Shown here: in pieces, positions 24,388 through 34,427 of the stretch
Numbering within the stretch: position 1 is the stretch's first letter
Layout: each line of letters begins with the position of its first letter
Assembly: GCA_902799345.1 (NCBI GenBank)
Contig: CADBZW010000009.1
Span: 62,001 to 126,000 of the forward strand
Direction of reading: 5' to 3'
Length of the DNA stretch: 64,000 bases
Origin: an uncultured Bacteroidia bacterium
GTDB taxonomy: Bacteria; Bacteroidota; Bacteroidia; Bacteroidales; F082
Translations under genes and position numbers: made by a program
Notes under the pieces: model-generated
Told to the model about the DNA's origin: nothing
Database searches by the model: none
Seen by the model: the letters and a program-made list of their open reading frames with translations, nothing else

Positions 24388-25995
24388 ATGAGCAAAGCCA
24401 CCCCTTATAGCCTTTACGAAATCCTGAAAGAAACCTCTGCAAAAGTACCGGAAAAAATTGCCATCACATACTTTTGCATCAACTTGACATACAAAGCTTT
24501 GCTTGACCGCATCGACGAAATTGCCGCCGCTTTTCGGAATCATGGCATCGGACAAGGCGACATCGTGGCCGTCTCTTTGCCCACCATGCCCGAATCCATC
24601 GGATGTTTTTATGCGTTGCACAAGATTGGCGCCATCCCTTGCATGATCGATGTCAGGTATACCCCCGAACAAATCTGCGAAATCGTCGAAAGAACACAAG
24701 CCAAGATGTTGTTTGTCATGGGTTTCACTTGCAAGAGTTGGGCCAAGACCAAAGTCAACATCAATGTGGAAAAAGTGGTGGTGTGTTCGGGTTCCGACTC
24801 CATTCCCGTGGTTTCGTTTTGGTACGGCATAGGCGAATGGTTCAACGGACGGAAAGAGGTGTTTTTGAAAAACAAGAAATTCTGCCATTGGAAAGACTTC
24901 ATCAACACAGTTCAAGGCAAAGACGAGACCCAGCCTTATCTATGGAAGCCCGACGAGATGGCGGCTTTGTTCCAGACAAGCGGCACGACAGGTACCGTGA
25001 AAAGCGTGATGCTGAGCACAGAGAATATCTTGCACTCCACCTTCCCCGAGCCGCCTGTCCTTAATGACATTTCAACTGACGACACCGTTCTTTGCTGCCT
25101 ACCTATCTTTGCATTTTTCGGAGCCAACACGCTTATCGTGGCGTTCAGCTATGGAATGCGTGCCGTCGTCGTCCCCATCGTGCCCCACGAAGCGTTCCTA
25201 AAGACTGTCATCAAGCACAAGCCACAACATATCTTCTCGGTACCCGCCTATTGGGATGTGCTCTCGAAGGAACAAGATAACCAAGAGGACTTCTCATACT
25301 TGAAAACCATCAATATCGCCGGCGATACGCTGAATGCGACCTACGAAAAAAGCATCAACGACTTCCTACGCGCAAGAGGATGCCGCTACGACGTCACGAA
25401 AGGATATGGCATGACCGAAACCTCGGGCATCATCTCTTACACACCACAGGGCAGTCCTCACCAATATGAGTTGGGCTTTTTGGGAAAAGCCGTAGGCGGT
25501 TATGAAGTTAAAACCTTTGATGGCGAAATCTGCGTCCATTCCTCGATGGAGCTTTTGAGCTATTACAAGAACGAAGCGGCCACCCAAGCCCTCATCCAGA
25601 CCCACGAAGGCAAGCAGTGGCTCCATACGGGCGATATGGGCTATGTCGACGACGAGGGCAACATTTTCTTGATTGGCCGCAAAAAACGTATGATTGTCCG
25701 TCACGATGGCTCGAAGGTCTTTCCCATAGAGATAGAGACCTGCTTGATGGAACACCCTTCGGTGGCCTCGTGTGCCGTAGTACCGATGCAAGACCCCAAT
25801 CATTCGGAAAGCAAGTTACCTAAGGCCTTTGTGGTGCTGAAAGATGATTGCCAAAACAATTGCTTTACCTTAGAAAACCTGAAAACACACTGCAAGACAC
25901 ATCTTCCAGAACACCTTATGCCTGCAGCTATCGAATTTATCGATGAACTGCCGATAAACCAAAACGGTAAAGTCGATTACCAGAAACTTCTTTGA
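24388..25995 (+). CDS. AMP-dependent acyl/aryl-CoA or acyl-ACP ligase
   Basis: 535 residues, ANL superfamily. Activates a carboxylic acid through an acyl-adenylate and passes it to CoA or an ACP. Motifs: the P-loop-like FQTSGTTGTVKSVMLS near 190-205, KGYGMTETSG near 335, LHTGDMGYVDDEGN near 412, GRKKRMIVRHDG near 430 and the catalytic lysine in NQNGKVDYQKL at the very end. It points toward the aryl polyene cluster and converges with its last gene (19-bp overlap). The aromatic starter acid is one possible substrate, a fatty acid another. It is the only plus-strand gene at this edge and has its own promoter. Confidence 0.88.
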   Translation: MSKATPYSLYEILKETSAKVPEKIAITYFCINLTYKALLDRIDEIAAAFRNHGIGQGDIVAVSLPTMPESIGCFYALHKIGAIPCMIDVRYTPEQICEIVERTQAKMLFVMGFTCKSWAKTKVNINVEKVVVCSGSDSIPVVSFWYGIGEWFNGRKEVFLKNKKFCHWKDFINTVQGKDETQPYLWKPDEMAALFQTSGTTGTVKSVMLSTENILHSTFPEPPVLNDISTDDTVLCCLPIFAFFGANTLIVAFSYGMRAVVVPIVPHEAFLKTVIKHKPQHIFSVPAYWDVLSKEQDNQEDFSYLKTINIAGDTLNATYEKSINDFLRARGCRYDVTKGYGMTETSGIISYTPQGSPHQYELGFLGKAVGGYEVKTFDGEICVHSSMELLSYYKNEAATQALIQTHEGKQWLHTGDMGYVDDEGNIFLIGRKKRMIVRHDGSKVFPIEIETCLMEHPSVASCAVVPMQDPNHSESKLPKAFVVLKDDCQNNCFTLENLKTHCKTHLPEHLMPAAIEFIDELPINQNGKVDYQKLL

Positions 25996-27101
25996 TTATC
26001 CACCGGGTTGGCATAAATCCCCAAGAAAATCGCTTCCAATTCCGCGCGGTCAAAATCAGGATATTCGTTCATCCAATCCATGTATTTGATGAAAGCTTCT
26101 TTCTGCTCAACGGTGTAATGCTCGGCATAGGTCGTGGTCCCGCTACGCAAATCGTGGGCGATGTAGTTGTTAGGGTTGAGATAGAAATTCGGATTGATGC
26201 GACTATCCATCAGCTCGGCCACACGCCTATAGAACTCAGCCGACGGACAGTCGTTCAAAGCCATCAGGTCGGCTTCAGTGACCCTCGGGCAGACATGGAA
26301 ATGCACATGGCCCTTGAACTGCATGATGCCCGTCAAAATACTGTTGAGGTCTTCGCCAGGTTTCTTCTCATAATGGCCGTTTTTCTTGGTCAAGTAAAGC
26401 TCCAAGGTCTTCAACTTGTCGCACGACTCCCATTCATACGACACTGCCACGGGCACGATGTTCAGTTCGGCCAACGAAGCCACCCTATCGTCGCGGCGGC
26501 TCATGCCAAACATCTTGATGATGGCGGGGTCGGTGGCGTCGATGCCGTCTTTGGTGCGACCGTTACGTTGGGCAATCCATACCGATTCGTGTTCTTCGGT
26601 GATGACATGACGCATATACTCCGACATGTGCAACATGCTGTTGTAGAACTCTTTTGGCGTGCCACCACGCTCCGTGCGAAACATCTTGTTGACCTTGCCA
26701 AAGTCGATGACAAAAGGATGGCTCATCAGGTTGCTGCCAAAGGTAATCTGGCAGGTGTTTTGTCCTACATCACAAAGGATATACTGCAAAAACATGGCAT
26801 CAAGCACGATGTCGCGATGGTTGGAAACGAAAAGATAAGGCTTCTTCTCGCTGATATTCTCCATCCCCGACCATTCAAATCCTGTGGTGGTTTTCTTCAA
26901 CAGGGTTTCTATCACATCCCGGAGCAAGCCCAGCTGAAACTCCGAAACGGTCTCTATACCACGGATTCTTTCGCGAAGCATCAATGGCGATACACCTAAA
27001 AACCGGGCGATGGCGGGTATCGCTTCGCTGTTGGCCAAACGTTGCGTCGCCGCTGGTATTTCTTCGGGATAATATGGTCTGATGTCGTCGAAATTGCTCA
27101 T
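25977..27101 (-). CDS. 1-acylglycerol-3-phosphate-type acyltransferase
   Basis: 374 residues. The acyltransferase motif is FVSNHRDIVLDA near 90-101, then FRTERGG near 142 and a WIAQRNGRTKDG segment near 173 in place of the usual PEGTRS block, a pattern known in a Bacteroidota branch of PlsC-like enzymes. It would transfer an acyl group (possibly the aryl polyene acid) to a glycerolipid or other acceptor at the membrane. The ATG at 27101 overlaps the stop of the preceding ligase gene by four bases (ATGA), marking translational coupling; the GTG at 27104 is less likely. End of the minus-strand cluster. Confidence 0.8.
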   Translation of the reverse strand: MSNFDDIRPYYPEEIPAATQRLANSEAIPAIARFLGVSPLMLRERIRGIETVSEFQLGLLRDVIETLLKKTTTGFEWSGMENISEKKPYLFVSNHRDIVLDAMFLQYILCDVGQNTCQITFGSNLMSHPFVIDFGKVNKMFRTERGGTPKEFYNSMLHMSEYMRHVITEEHESVWIAQRNGRTKDGIDATDPAIIKMFGMSRRDDRVASLAELNIVPVAVSYEWESCDKLKTLELYLTKKNGHYEKKPGEDLNSILTGIMQFKGHVHFHVCPRVTEADLMALNDCPSAEFYRRVAELMDSRINPNFYLNPNNYIAHDLRSGTTTYAEHYTVEQKEAFIKYMDWMNEYPDFDRAELEAIFLGIYANPVDNQRSFW

Positions 27102-28399
27102 CACTTGTTTCTTAAATCGATGAATTTGATGGGTTTGCGACTCTTGGCAGGGAAGTTGATCTGTCTGATTTCATCCACAGGATGGATTTCGATTTGCGGT
27201 GCCACGCGAATGCGCGAACGGAAGCTGTCTTTCAGCACTTTGACCACGTCGAAGTCGGGTTCATACTTCAAGCCAATCTTCACCACCACGTCGTCGGTGC
27301 CAGCCTCGCTTTGGCGCACCTCGATGACATAGTTCTCCACATAATCGGTGTTGTCGAGCACGTCGTTGATCGCCGGCGGATAAAGCGTTGTGCCTTTCAG
27401 CTTAATCATGTTGTTCTTGCGGCCCACCAGTGGCGTGAGGCGGTAGGAGTTACGGCCGCATTGGCATTGCTCCACACGTTTGGCGGCGATGTCTCCCGTG
27501 CGGAAACGCAGCAGCGGCATGGCTTCCACACCCAAGGTGGTGACCACGATTTCGCCAGGCTCGCCGTCGGGAACGGGCAAGCCGTCATCACCTATAATTT
27601 CCACGATAATCAACTCAGGGTGCACATGTCCGCCTTGGCCAAACTCACACTCTGAGAAGGTGGCGCCCATCTCCGTCGACGAATAGGTGGCGAAGAGCTG
27701 CACATCCCATTTCTCCTTGATTTTGCGACCCAAAAGATTAAGGTTAAAGTCTTGGTCGCGCAAGCCCTCGCCGATGCCAATGATACGGCGGATGCTGCTG
27801 TTTTTATAGTCGATATTATGCTCCTCGGCATATTGTATCAGCTTCAAGATGAACGACGGCACGCACATGATGGTGTCGGGCTTGATGCGGCGGATGGTGT
27901 CCCACTGCAGTTCGGGAATGCCGTTGCCCACACGGATGACGCCTGCGCCGAGTTCGCGCAGACCCAAGAAATAAGCCAATCCCGCCATGAAACGCTTGTC
28001 CAAAGTGGTCATCAGCTGCACCACGTTGCCGGGCCTCACGCCAGCACATTCAAACGACTTTTTCTCGTTAAAGGCCAAACGCTGCAGGTCTTTCTCGGAG
28101 CAGCCAAAAGTAACAGGGTCACCCAGCGTGCCCGACGTGGTGATGTAGTCGATGATTTTGTCCTTGGGACAGCAAAGAAATTCATCGTTGAAGAGTTGCA
28201 GGTCCTTCTTTTCGGTGAAAGGAATCTTCACCAAATCCTCGATATGTTGAATCTTATCGATATTGATGCCGTAGCTCTTGAACATCCGCTGGTAATATGG
28301 CGAATGGGCTTCAAGATAGGCCAAAGCCTTATGGAGCAAACCCTCTTGATAGGCCTTGATTTCTTCTACGGATTGGTATTCTATGTCGTGGTTAATCAT
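27101..28399 (-). CDS. Phenylacetate-CoA ligase-like AMP-forming enzyme
   Basis: 432 residues from ATG 28399, the usual length of PaaK-like ligases. An upstream extension to 28534 is encoded by intergenic G-rich repeat and was left out. Motifs: ITTSGTLGDPVTFG near 90-103 (substrate/ATP loop), YSSTEMGATFSECEF near 230, LLRFRTGDIAAKR near 303, GRKNNMIKLKG near 335 and the C-terminal KSRKPIKFIDLR. Such enzymes activate aryl acids such as phenylacetate or coumarate. In this cluster it is the best candidate for activating the ammonia-lyase product. It is translationally coupled with the acyltransferase downstream. Confidence 0.85.
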   Translation of the reverse strand: MINHDIEYQSVEEIKAYQEGLLHKALAYLEAHSPYYQRMFKSYGINIDKIQHIEDLVKIPFTEKKDLQLFNDEFLCCPKDKIIDYITTSGTLGDPVTFGCSEKDLQRLAFNEKKSFECAGVRPGNVVQLMTTLDKRFMAGLAYFLGLRELGAGVIRVGNGIPELQWDTIRRIKPDTIMCVPSFILKLIQYAEEHNIDYKNSSIRRIIGIGEGLRDQDFNLNLLGRKIKEKWDVQLFATYSSTEMGATFSECEFGQGGHVHPELIIVEIIGDDGLPVPDGEPGEIVVTTLGVEAMPLLRFRTGDIAAKRVEQCQCGRNSYRLTPLVGRKNNMIKLKGTTLYPPAINDVLDNTDYVENYVIEVRQSEAGTDDVVVKIGLKYEPDFDVVKVLKDSFRSRIRVAPQIEIHPVDEIRQINFPAKSRKPIKFIDLRNK

Positions 28400-28406
28400 T
28401 GTTGAA

Positions 28407-29345
28407 TTAATTTTTGACGTGGGACTTTGAGACTTGGGACGCGGGACGGAGTAATTCTTGGACTTTGATCCATTGTAAAAACTCCTGCTTCCATTGACGA
28501 CATTCTGCCGTGCCTTTTTCTTCGCTAGCGCCAAAGCCGTGGCCTCCCGTTTGGTACTGGATATAGCGGTGCTCCACCTGGTTGGCGGTCAGCGCGGAGT
28601 CAAGCAGCATGGAGTTATGGTATTCCACAATGGGGTCGTCGACGCAGTTGACGAGAAACACGGGAGGACAGTTGTCGGGGATATGGCGTTCCAGCGAAAG
28701 GGAGTCGCGCATCACCAAGTCGTTTTGGCGCTTCTCACTGAGCAAGGCCCGACGCGAACGCTTGTGGACACAACTCTCGCTCATGGTCACCACAGGATAA
28801 ATCGGGCACACAAAATCGGGGCGAAGGCTGACTTCAGTGTTTATTCCATTGGCTTTCAGATAGTCGTGTGCATTGAAACTCGCCGCCGACATCACCAGAT
28901 GTCCACCTGCCGAGAAGCCCATCATGCCTACTCTATTGGGGTCGATATGGTATTCCTCAGCATGTTCGCGTACCCATTGCAAGGCCCGTTGCGCATCGGT
29001 AATCATGTCGGGATATTGCTTGCCGCGGAACAAGATGCGATGACCCCAGATGAAGGCACCGACACCAGCCACACGATAGCGCAATACAAAAGCCGAGATG
29101 CCGTTGCTCTGCAGCCATTGCGCCACGCCGTCGCCTTCAGTCTCCTCGTCAAGCCAATAATAGCTGCCTCCGGGACAAACGATGACGGCAAGACCCGTGT
29201 CGTCGTTTTCGGCCAGATAAGGCGTCAAGGTGACCTGTTTGCCATGGCTTACGTTGTAGCCATCCCATAGTTGAATGCGTTCTTGGGCAAAAGTCTGTCC
29301 AAAAAACAAAAGCAAAAAACCAAAAAACAATGCTTTGTACTTCAT
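28407..29345 (-). CDS. Secreted alpha/beta hydrolase (esterase-like)
   Basis: 312 residues with signal peptide KYKALFFGFLLLFFGQTFAQ. Alpha/beta hydrolase with an HGG-like oxyanion segment replaced by CPGGSYYWLDEE (about 57-68), nucleophile Ser in GFSAGG near 145, an aspartate in CVDDPI near 245 and His in GGHGFG near 275. The pattern matches BD-FAE/acetyl-xylan-esterase-type enzymes. In the cluster it may trim or release an acylated product in the periplasm, or be a passenger. The last 16 residues (about LLRPASQVSKSHVKN) are encoded by a degenerate G/C-rich tandem repeat at 28416-28450, so the C-terminus is probably a late addition. Confidence 0.82.
   Translation of the reverse strand: MKYKALFFGFLLLFFGQTFAQERIQLWDGYNVSHGKQVTLTPYLAENDDTGLAVIVCPGGSYYWLDEETEGDGVAQWLQSNGISAFVLRYRVAGVGAFIWGHRILFRGKQYPDMITDAQRALQWVREHAEEYHIDPNRVGMMGFSAGGHLVMSAASFNAHDYLKANGINTEVSLRPDFVCPIYPVVTMSESCVHKRSRRALLSEKRQNDLVMRDSLSLERHIPDNCPPVFLVNCVDDPIVEYHNSMLLDSALTANQVEHRYIQYQTGGHGFGASEEKGTAECRQWKQEFLQWIKVQELLRPASQVSKSHVKN
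28416..28450. repeat. Degenerate GGGAC-type tandem repeat, site 1
   Basis: Several imperfect copies of a 7-8 base unit (GGGACGT, GGGACTT, GGGACGC, GGGACGG). Similar runs occur at 46429-46452 and 52933-52965, and weakly at 14127-14146. Confidence 0.6.
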
Positions 29346-29403
29346 TTGCTATTCGGAGATATCGTATCTATAACGACTCATTAAGAATTTGCAAAAGTAC
29401 AAA

Positions 29404-30882
29404 TTATGGATGATTTGGACAAAATTTGTTAATTTTACAGACAATGGTATTTTGTCCCACCAGAGCCTCGGCCGTTTCGATGGCGGTCAGCGTGACCCCG
29501 CATAAACCATGGATATTGACATTTTGACCTGTGAGATAAAGATTCTTAACTTTCGTTGCCACAGACATTTGCGAGAGCATCAAGTTACGGCTGTCCTTTT
29601 GGAAGCCATAGTTGGAGCCTTCCTTGTTGCCGTAATAGTCGCGGATGGTGAGCGGCGACGAGGCAAAGACAAAGTCGATACGATTGCGGAAATCGGGATA
29701 AAGCCTTTCCATGCGGTCAAGCACCTTGTCGGTCATGGCTTGTTTCCACCGTTCGTAGGCCTCGCCACGATGCCCGGTGCGCGTGTCTTCCCATGCCTTC
29801 ACCTCACTGAAATCCATCGGAGCGATGAGGACCATCGTTTCGGCAAAATCGCCTTGCTGTGCAACGGGTGGGGTGACAAACATCAGCTGTTGCGGCCAAA
29901 CGTCGTCTTCCGACAAACAAAAATGCGAATGGTTTTGATAATGGAATGCCTGTTCCTTAAACTTGACAAATACCTTGAAACTTGACATCGTCTCTGGTAC
30001 TGACTGGATTCTTGTCTTGAAAGCAGTCGTAAACGATTGAGGGTCAATGATTCGCAGCAGCACATCGGGGTGTACATCAGAAATATAGCTATCGGCTTGA
30101 TAGACATGGCCTTTCTTGGTGACCACCTTCGTAATGGCGTGGTTTTCCACCTCCATTTTCACCACTTCGTCGTTGGCAACCACCTGACCGCCAGCATCTT
30201 TAATCACTTCAGCCAAGGCCTCGGCCATCTGTTGGCTCTCATCCACAAATTGGAATGTCCCGTTGATATGCAAGGTGCTCAACAAGGCATGGATATAGGC
30301 CGGCGTTGTCTGCGGGTCGCTGCCAAACAAAGGGATGAGATAGTCCAACAAGGCCTTCAGTTTCGGGGCGGCGATGTACTGGTCCCTCAATTCATCGACC
30401 GAGCCCAAGAAATCATCGCTATGTGAAGGATGCTCTGCGGGGGCCTCACGCAAATAGAACAAGTCCTCTTCCTCGGAAAGCTCAAAAAGTCGGTCGATAT
30501 AGGCACGAATATGCTCTTTTTCGGCAGGAAATTGTTCCGAAAGATAGGTGATAAAGCGCTCCTTGCCTTGAGGTAAACTGTAGGTCTCGCCCGTGCTTAT
30601 CATGATAACCACATCAGAGGCGTTCGCGTCCATCGGCTGAAGCGTCACCTTGTCAAGGACACCCAGATAGGCAAAGATTTTCCGCAGGTTGCCGCCTTCC
30701 TGAAAACCGCCAAAGATATGCATCCCCGTCGGGAAGCGCACGCCGTTCCGCTTGAAAGTCTGCAACCCTCCGCCGATGATGGCGTTTTTCTCCAATACGG
30801 TCACTTGATAACCTTCCTTGGCTAATAAGGCTCCCGTCACCAAACCTCCAATTCCTCCTCCTATGACGACACAAGTTTTCAT
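29404..30882 (-). CDS. FAD-dependent oxidoreductase, phytoene-desaturase/CrtI-like
   Basis: 492 residues. The N-terminal FAD-binding motif is VVIGGGIGGLVTGALLAKEGY (here given as GGGIGGLVTGALLA, residues 8-21), then EKNAIIGGGLQTF at about 31-43. The C-terminal FAD motif is NLYLTGQNVNIHGLCGV near 448. This family desaturates or isomerises long polyenes, or acts on retinol-like substrates. In the aryl polyene setting it may modify the ring or chain; aryl polyene clusters of Bacteroidota often hold such a gene. It overlaps the MMPL-fusion stop by four bases (ATGA). About 20 residues at the end (CKINKFCPNHP) look like run-on. Confidence 0.85.
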   Translation of the reverse strand: MKTCVVIGGGIGGLVTGALLAKEGYQVTVLEKNAIIGGGLQTFKRNGVRFPTGMHIFGGFQEGGNLRKIFAYLGVLDKVTLQPMDANASDVVIMISTGETYSLPQGKERFITYLSEQFPAEKEHIRAYIDRLFELSEEEDLFYLREAPAEHPSHSDDFLGSVDELRDQYIAAPKLKALLDYLIPLFGSDPQTTPAYIHALLSTLHINGTFQFVDESQQMAEALAEVIKDAGGQVVANDEVVKMEVENHAITKVVTKKGHVYQADSYISDVHPDVLLRIIDPQSFTTAFKTRIQSVPETMSSFKVFVKFKEQAFHYQNHSHFCLSEDDVWPQQLMFVTPPVAQQGDFAETMVLIAPMDFSEVKAWEDTRTGHRGEAYERWKQAMTDKVLDRMERLYPDFRNRIDFVFASSPLTIRDYYGNKEGSNYGFQKDSRNLMLSQMSVATKVKNLYLTGQNVNIHGLCGVTLTAIETAEALVGQNTIVCKINKFCPNHP

Positions 30883-33800
30883 TTCAGAAAGGATTGGGTG
30901 TCAATGCTATTTTCACAAATCGGCAACTCCTGCCCTTCCAGCATGAAATGCAGGTTGTCGGGGATGTAACTCGTGTGGGAGGCAATCAGATGCTTGTCCT
31001 CATCGGCTTCCATCGCATACACCTGCGTGTCGCGATGCACCAAGGCGATGGTCCAAGCCAACTCGCCGATGCCGCTGTTTTTCACCAAAATACTTTGACC
31101 TTCCATAGCATCGATTTCGGCTGCGTGAGCGCGGATGCACTTCAGGTTGCGGCGACATTCGCGTTCCGTGTCGTTGCCTTTGTAGATGTACTTGTAGCGC
31201 ACAAAAGGCAACACATATTCCGTGTCCTCGCGTTGATTCCTGATTTCCTCGAAATGCTCGATGTAATACTTGTGGAACTGCGAGGTCAAAGCGCGGGCCT
31301 CCATTGATTTCACCTCTTCGATTGACATTCTCTGCCCGATTTCAACATAGAGTTGACCTTCGCGCAACACAAAGTCGTTTTTCGGCATCACATGGTTGGC
31401 GCCGTGGACAAAAACAGGCAGAATATCGACATTCAAGGATTGCGCCAACTGGAAGGCACCCTTGTGGAAACGCTGGATGTCGCCCGTCACCGAGCGCGTA
31501 CCTTCGGGATAAACCACCACAGAATAGCCTCGCTCGACCAAAGATTTCAGCCGCTCCACGTTTTTGTCGTACCCATCAGAAACAGGATAAAACTCAGCAA
31601 ACCTGATAATTACACCATACATTGGGTTTTTCCAGACCCAATCAGTCGTCAGCAAGACCACCTTGGGGTTGAGCATCATCGTGCAAAGCAAATCGAGGTG
31701 CGACTGATGGTTGGCGATGATGACGGCGGGCTTTTCGAAGGTCTCGCCATACTTGTTATTAAGGCTGAACTTCACGCCAGGCAAGGCTTTTAATGCCAAA
31801 CGCATGAAGAAAGCGATCATCTGATGATAACGATATCGCTTCTTTTCCGACTTGGGCACCAAAAGGATATAAAGCAATGTCAGCGGCGTGATGAGGACAA
31901 AGGCGAAGATGAAAAACACCAAGAACGTCAAGAAGGTGAAAAACATGCGTTTCAAGGTCAGCGGAACCTGACGGAGTTGGCCTTTCTTTTTGGTCAGCCA
32001 GCCGAAGATGAAAGGTGGCAGGTAACAAGCCATGAGCACCACCACCGCCATGCCGATGATGGCCACCTCGGCCAAGGAGCGCATGGCTGGATGCTTGGCA
32101 AAGATCAAGGCACCTATGCCGATAAACATAAGGATACCGCTGAGGATGACGCTGTTGCGGTAGTTTTTCAGCATCCGCTTGCCGTAGGCATATTCGTAGA
32201 GCAACCCTTCTGTGATATAAATGGTGTAGTCGTCGCCTTGGCCGAAGATGAATGTCGCCAAGATGATGTTGACGATGTTGAACTTGATGCCGCCCAGATG
32301 CATGATGCCCAAAATCCAGGTCCAGCCCACCGTCAGCGGCAAGAAGGCCAAAAGGGCCAACTCCAAGCGCCCGAACGAGAGGCAGAGGAAGAAGAACACC
32401 ACGATGCTACAGACATAAAGGATGTAGTCGAAGTCGGACGAAAGCGCATTGACCAAGTTGTTGCCCACGTCGCTGATACTGAAGGCAAAACCCGTATTTG
32501 ACAGGGTTTCGCGCAATTGTTGTTTGACTGGCTCGGAAGAAGCCATCGGTACCCTAACAAAGTTGACCACACGCGCCAACGAGTCATGCTGCAACATATA
32601 GTTGCCACACAATGCCATCAACGGCTCCATCTCGTTTTCATGCAATGGCTGGTAGTCTTTGGTGATGCCGTCCGTGAAGGTAGAGAAGGCATTTTCGGTA
32701 AAGCCAGTTTTCACGGCTTCCGTACGCACTTGTTCGGCAAGGTCGGCATGACGTTGCCAAAACTCTTGCCACAGCACCAACGACCTTTCTTGTTGCTCCA
32801 CCGAGGGCAGCAGGCCGTCCATGCCCGAGATGCTGTATTTCACATTGTCGGGAACCACTTGCCGCAAGTGAGCCATCATCGTTTCATTTTGCCTGATGGC
32901 CACTTGAAAATCGGGGGCTTCTGAAACCACATAAATCAAGTCAGTCTCGCCTTCCTTTTGCAGCAACTCGCTCAGCAAGGCCAAATCTTCCTGCTGCTGA
33001 TGTGTCATGTAGTTGATGTTGTGCAGGTCGGCATCGAAGGCGGTGTCTTGGCTGTAATAGCTGAGTATCAGCGTGATGATAACCAAAGGCCAAAAAGCGT
33101 ACAACTTGACTTTGCGCCAGGTCTCAGAGGGTGCCTTGCCGTCGTCGACGAAGAGTTTTTTCGTCTTTTTGGGCACTACTGCAAACAGGGGCAGGAAGAC
33201 CATCACAAAGAGGATGGTGCCTATCAAAGTCAGGGCGCCGAAGAGTCCGAGGTCGCGCATGGCCTCAGCCTTGACGAACATCAGGCAGGCGAAAGCCGCC
33301 ACCGTGGTGAGGTTGCCGATGACCAAAGGCTGGATGACGTCTTTCAAGGCCTCGCGCTTGTTGGTCTCCTGCTTGATGTGGTCGAGGTAATGCAAGGGAT
33401 AGTTGACCGCGATGCCTACGATGACCGAGCCGATGCCCACCACGATGATGGAGATGCTCGACTTGAACAAGGCGATGACCGCCAAGGCAAAGACCCAGCC
33501 GAAGAGGATGGAGATGCCGAGCCAGAGCAGGTTGCGCTTGCGCGCCATGGTGAACATCAGGATGCCGAATATCAGCACAATGGCCAACGTAACGGAGACG
33601 AAGCTGTCTTTCTTGATTTGCTGCGCGTTGGTGACGGCGATGGTGGGCGCACCCACGGCCGAGACATGCACGTCGGGGTGTTCCGCTTCGGTTTGGGCTA
33701 TCACCTGGTCCAACAAACTGACAATCTTCGCATTGCCTTTGGTGTCGCTGCCCGAGAACGGCGACGAGAAGAAGGCAAAACCTTTGTCGCCGCGCTCGTT

Positions 33801-34427
33801 GAAGAGGTACTCGTCCTCCATGCGGTAGCCTTGCGTCGGGTTAAGCACATTCAGCCGCTGCAAGGTGGGCGAATAGAGGTTGAGCGGGTCGGCCTTGATG
33901 CCGTCGACGACGAAACCAGCCGTGGGCATCGACAGCACCCGCTTGATGTTGGCCATGCTGGTCGCCACGTGGTCGGGGTCGGCGAGCAAGGAATCCATGC
34001 GGCGATAGTCGCTCTCAGTAAGAAACAGCGGCTGGTTCTCGCGGATGAAGTCCATGGCGTCGAACACCTGGCTGCCGTCGACTTTGCAATGCAAGTCGCT
34101 GACCAGCTGTGCGGTGTCGCATTCTTGCCACCGCTGTTCAAAGGCATCCATGGCGTCCATCAAGGCGTCGAGGCCCTCGTCGCCAGCGAGTTGTGTGGTG
34201 TCGGCAGAGAAGATGATGGTCACCCGACCTTGGTCGCTCATGTCGTTATAGACCGAGGTGTAGCGTTCCTTCTCGGGATCGGTGGGCAGGAAGTCGGCGA
34301 TGTTTTCCTTGTAGTCCAGACGCAGGGCTGAGAGCACGCACAAGCCCAAGACAAAGGCCATCAAGAAGATGGAAAAGGGCTTGTTGCGCGACAGGCGGTC
34401 GTAAATATCAAGGAAGAACTTATTCAT
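30879..34427 (-). CDS. MMPL/RND exporter fused to a PlsC acyltransferase and a third domain
   Basis: 1182 residues. Part 1 (about 1-800) is a MMPL-type exporter: membrane helix near 15-35, a periplasmic loop, a block of five helices (about 280-430), a second loop and a second block (about 660-830). Part 2 (about 860-1060) is a 1-acylglycerol-3-phosphate acyltransferase with NHQSHLD (H-x4-D) and YPEGTRSV motifs intact. Part 3 (about 1070-1182) is a short Rossmann-like end (ILVKNSGIGELAWTIAL, VYAMEADEDKH) resembling a reduced methyltransferase. The exporter is expected to carry the aryl polyene lipid across the inner membrane and the fused enzyme to acylate it. The start overlaps the GT2 stop by eight bases. 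Confidence 0.88.
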   Translation of the reverse strand: MNKFFLDIYDRLSRNKPFSIFLMAFVLGLCVLSALRLDYKENIADFLPTDPEKERYTSVYNDMSDQGRVTIIFSADTTQLAGDEGLDALMDAMDAFEQRWQECDTAQLVSDLHCKVDGSQVFDAMDFIRENQPLFLTESDYRRMDSLLADPDHVATSMANIKRVLSMPTAGFVVDGIKADPLNLYSPTLQRLNVLNPTQGYRMEDEYLFNERGDKGFAFFSSPFSGSDTKGNAKIVSLLDQVIAQTEAEHPDVHVSAVGAPTIAVTNAQQIKKDSFVSVTLAIVLIFGILMFTMARKRNLLWLGISILFGWVFALAVIALFKSSISIIVVGIGSVIVGIAVNYPLHYLDHIKQETNKREALKDVIQPLVIGNLTTVAAFACLMFVKAEAMRDLGLFGALTLIGTILFVMVFLPLFAVVPKKTKKLFVDDGKAPSETWRKVKLYAFWPLVIITLILSYYSQDTAFDADLHNINYMTHQQQEDLALLSELLQKEGETDLIYVVSEAPDFQVAIRQNETMMAHLRQVVPDNVKYSISGMDGLLPSVEQQERSLVLWQEFWQRHADLAEQVRTEAVKTGFTENAFSTFTDGITKDYQPLHENEMEPLMALCGNYMLQHDSLARVVNFVRVPMASSEPVKQQLRETLSNTGFAFSISDVGNNLVNALSSDFDYILYVCSIVVFFFLCLSFGRLELALLAFLPLTVGWTWILGIMHLGGIKFNIVNIILATFIFGQGDDYTIYITEGLLYEYAYGKRMLKNYRNSVILSGILMFIGIGALIFAKHPAMRSLAEVAIIGMAVVVLMACYLPPFIFGWLTKKKGQLRQVPLTLKRMFFTFLTFLVFFIFAFVLITPLTLLYILLVPKSEKKRYRYHQMIAFFMRLALKALPGVKFSLNNKYGETFEKPAVIIANHQSHLDLLCTMMLNPKVVLLTTDWVWKNPMYGVIIRFAEFYPVSDGYDKNVERLKSLVERGYSVVVYPEGTRSVTGDIQRFHKGAFQLAQSLNVDILPVFVHGANHVMPKNDFVLREGQLYVEIGQRMSIEEVKSMEARALTSQFHKYYIEHFEEIRNQREDTEYVLPFVRYKYIYKGNDTERECRRNLKCIRAHAAEIDAMEGQSILVKNSGIGELAWTIALVHRDTQVYAMEADEDKHLIASHTSYIPDNLHFMLEGQELPICENSIDTQSFLK

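Noticed and set aside
32958..34331. 457-codon plus-strand frame
   Set aside because: Antisense shadow of the MMPL fusion gene.
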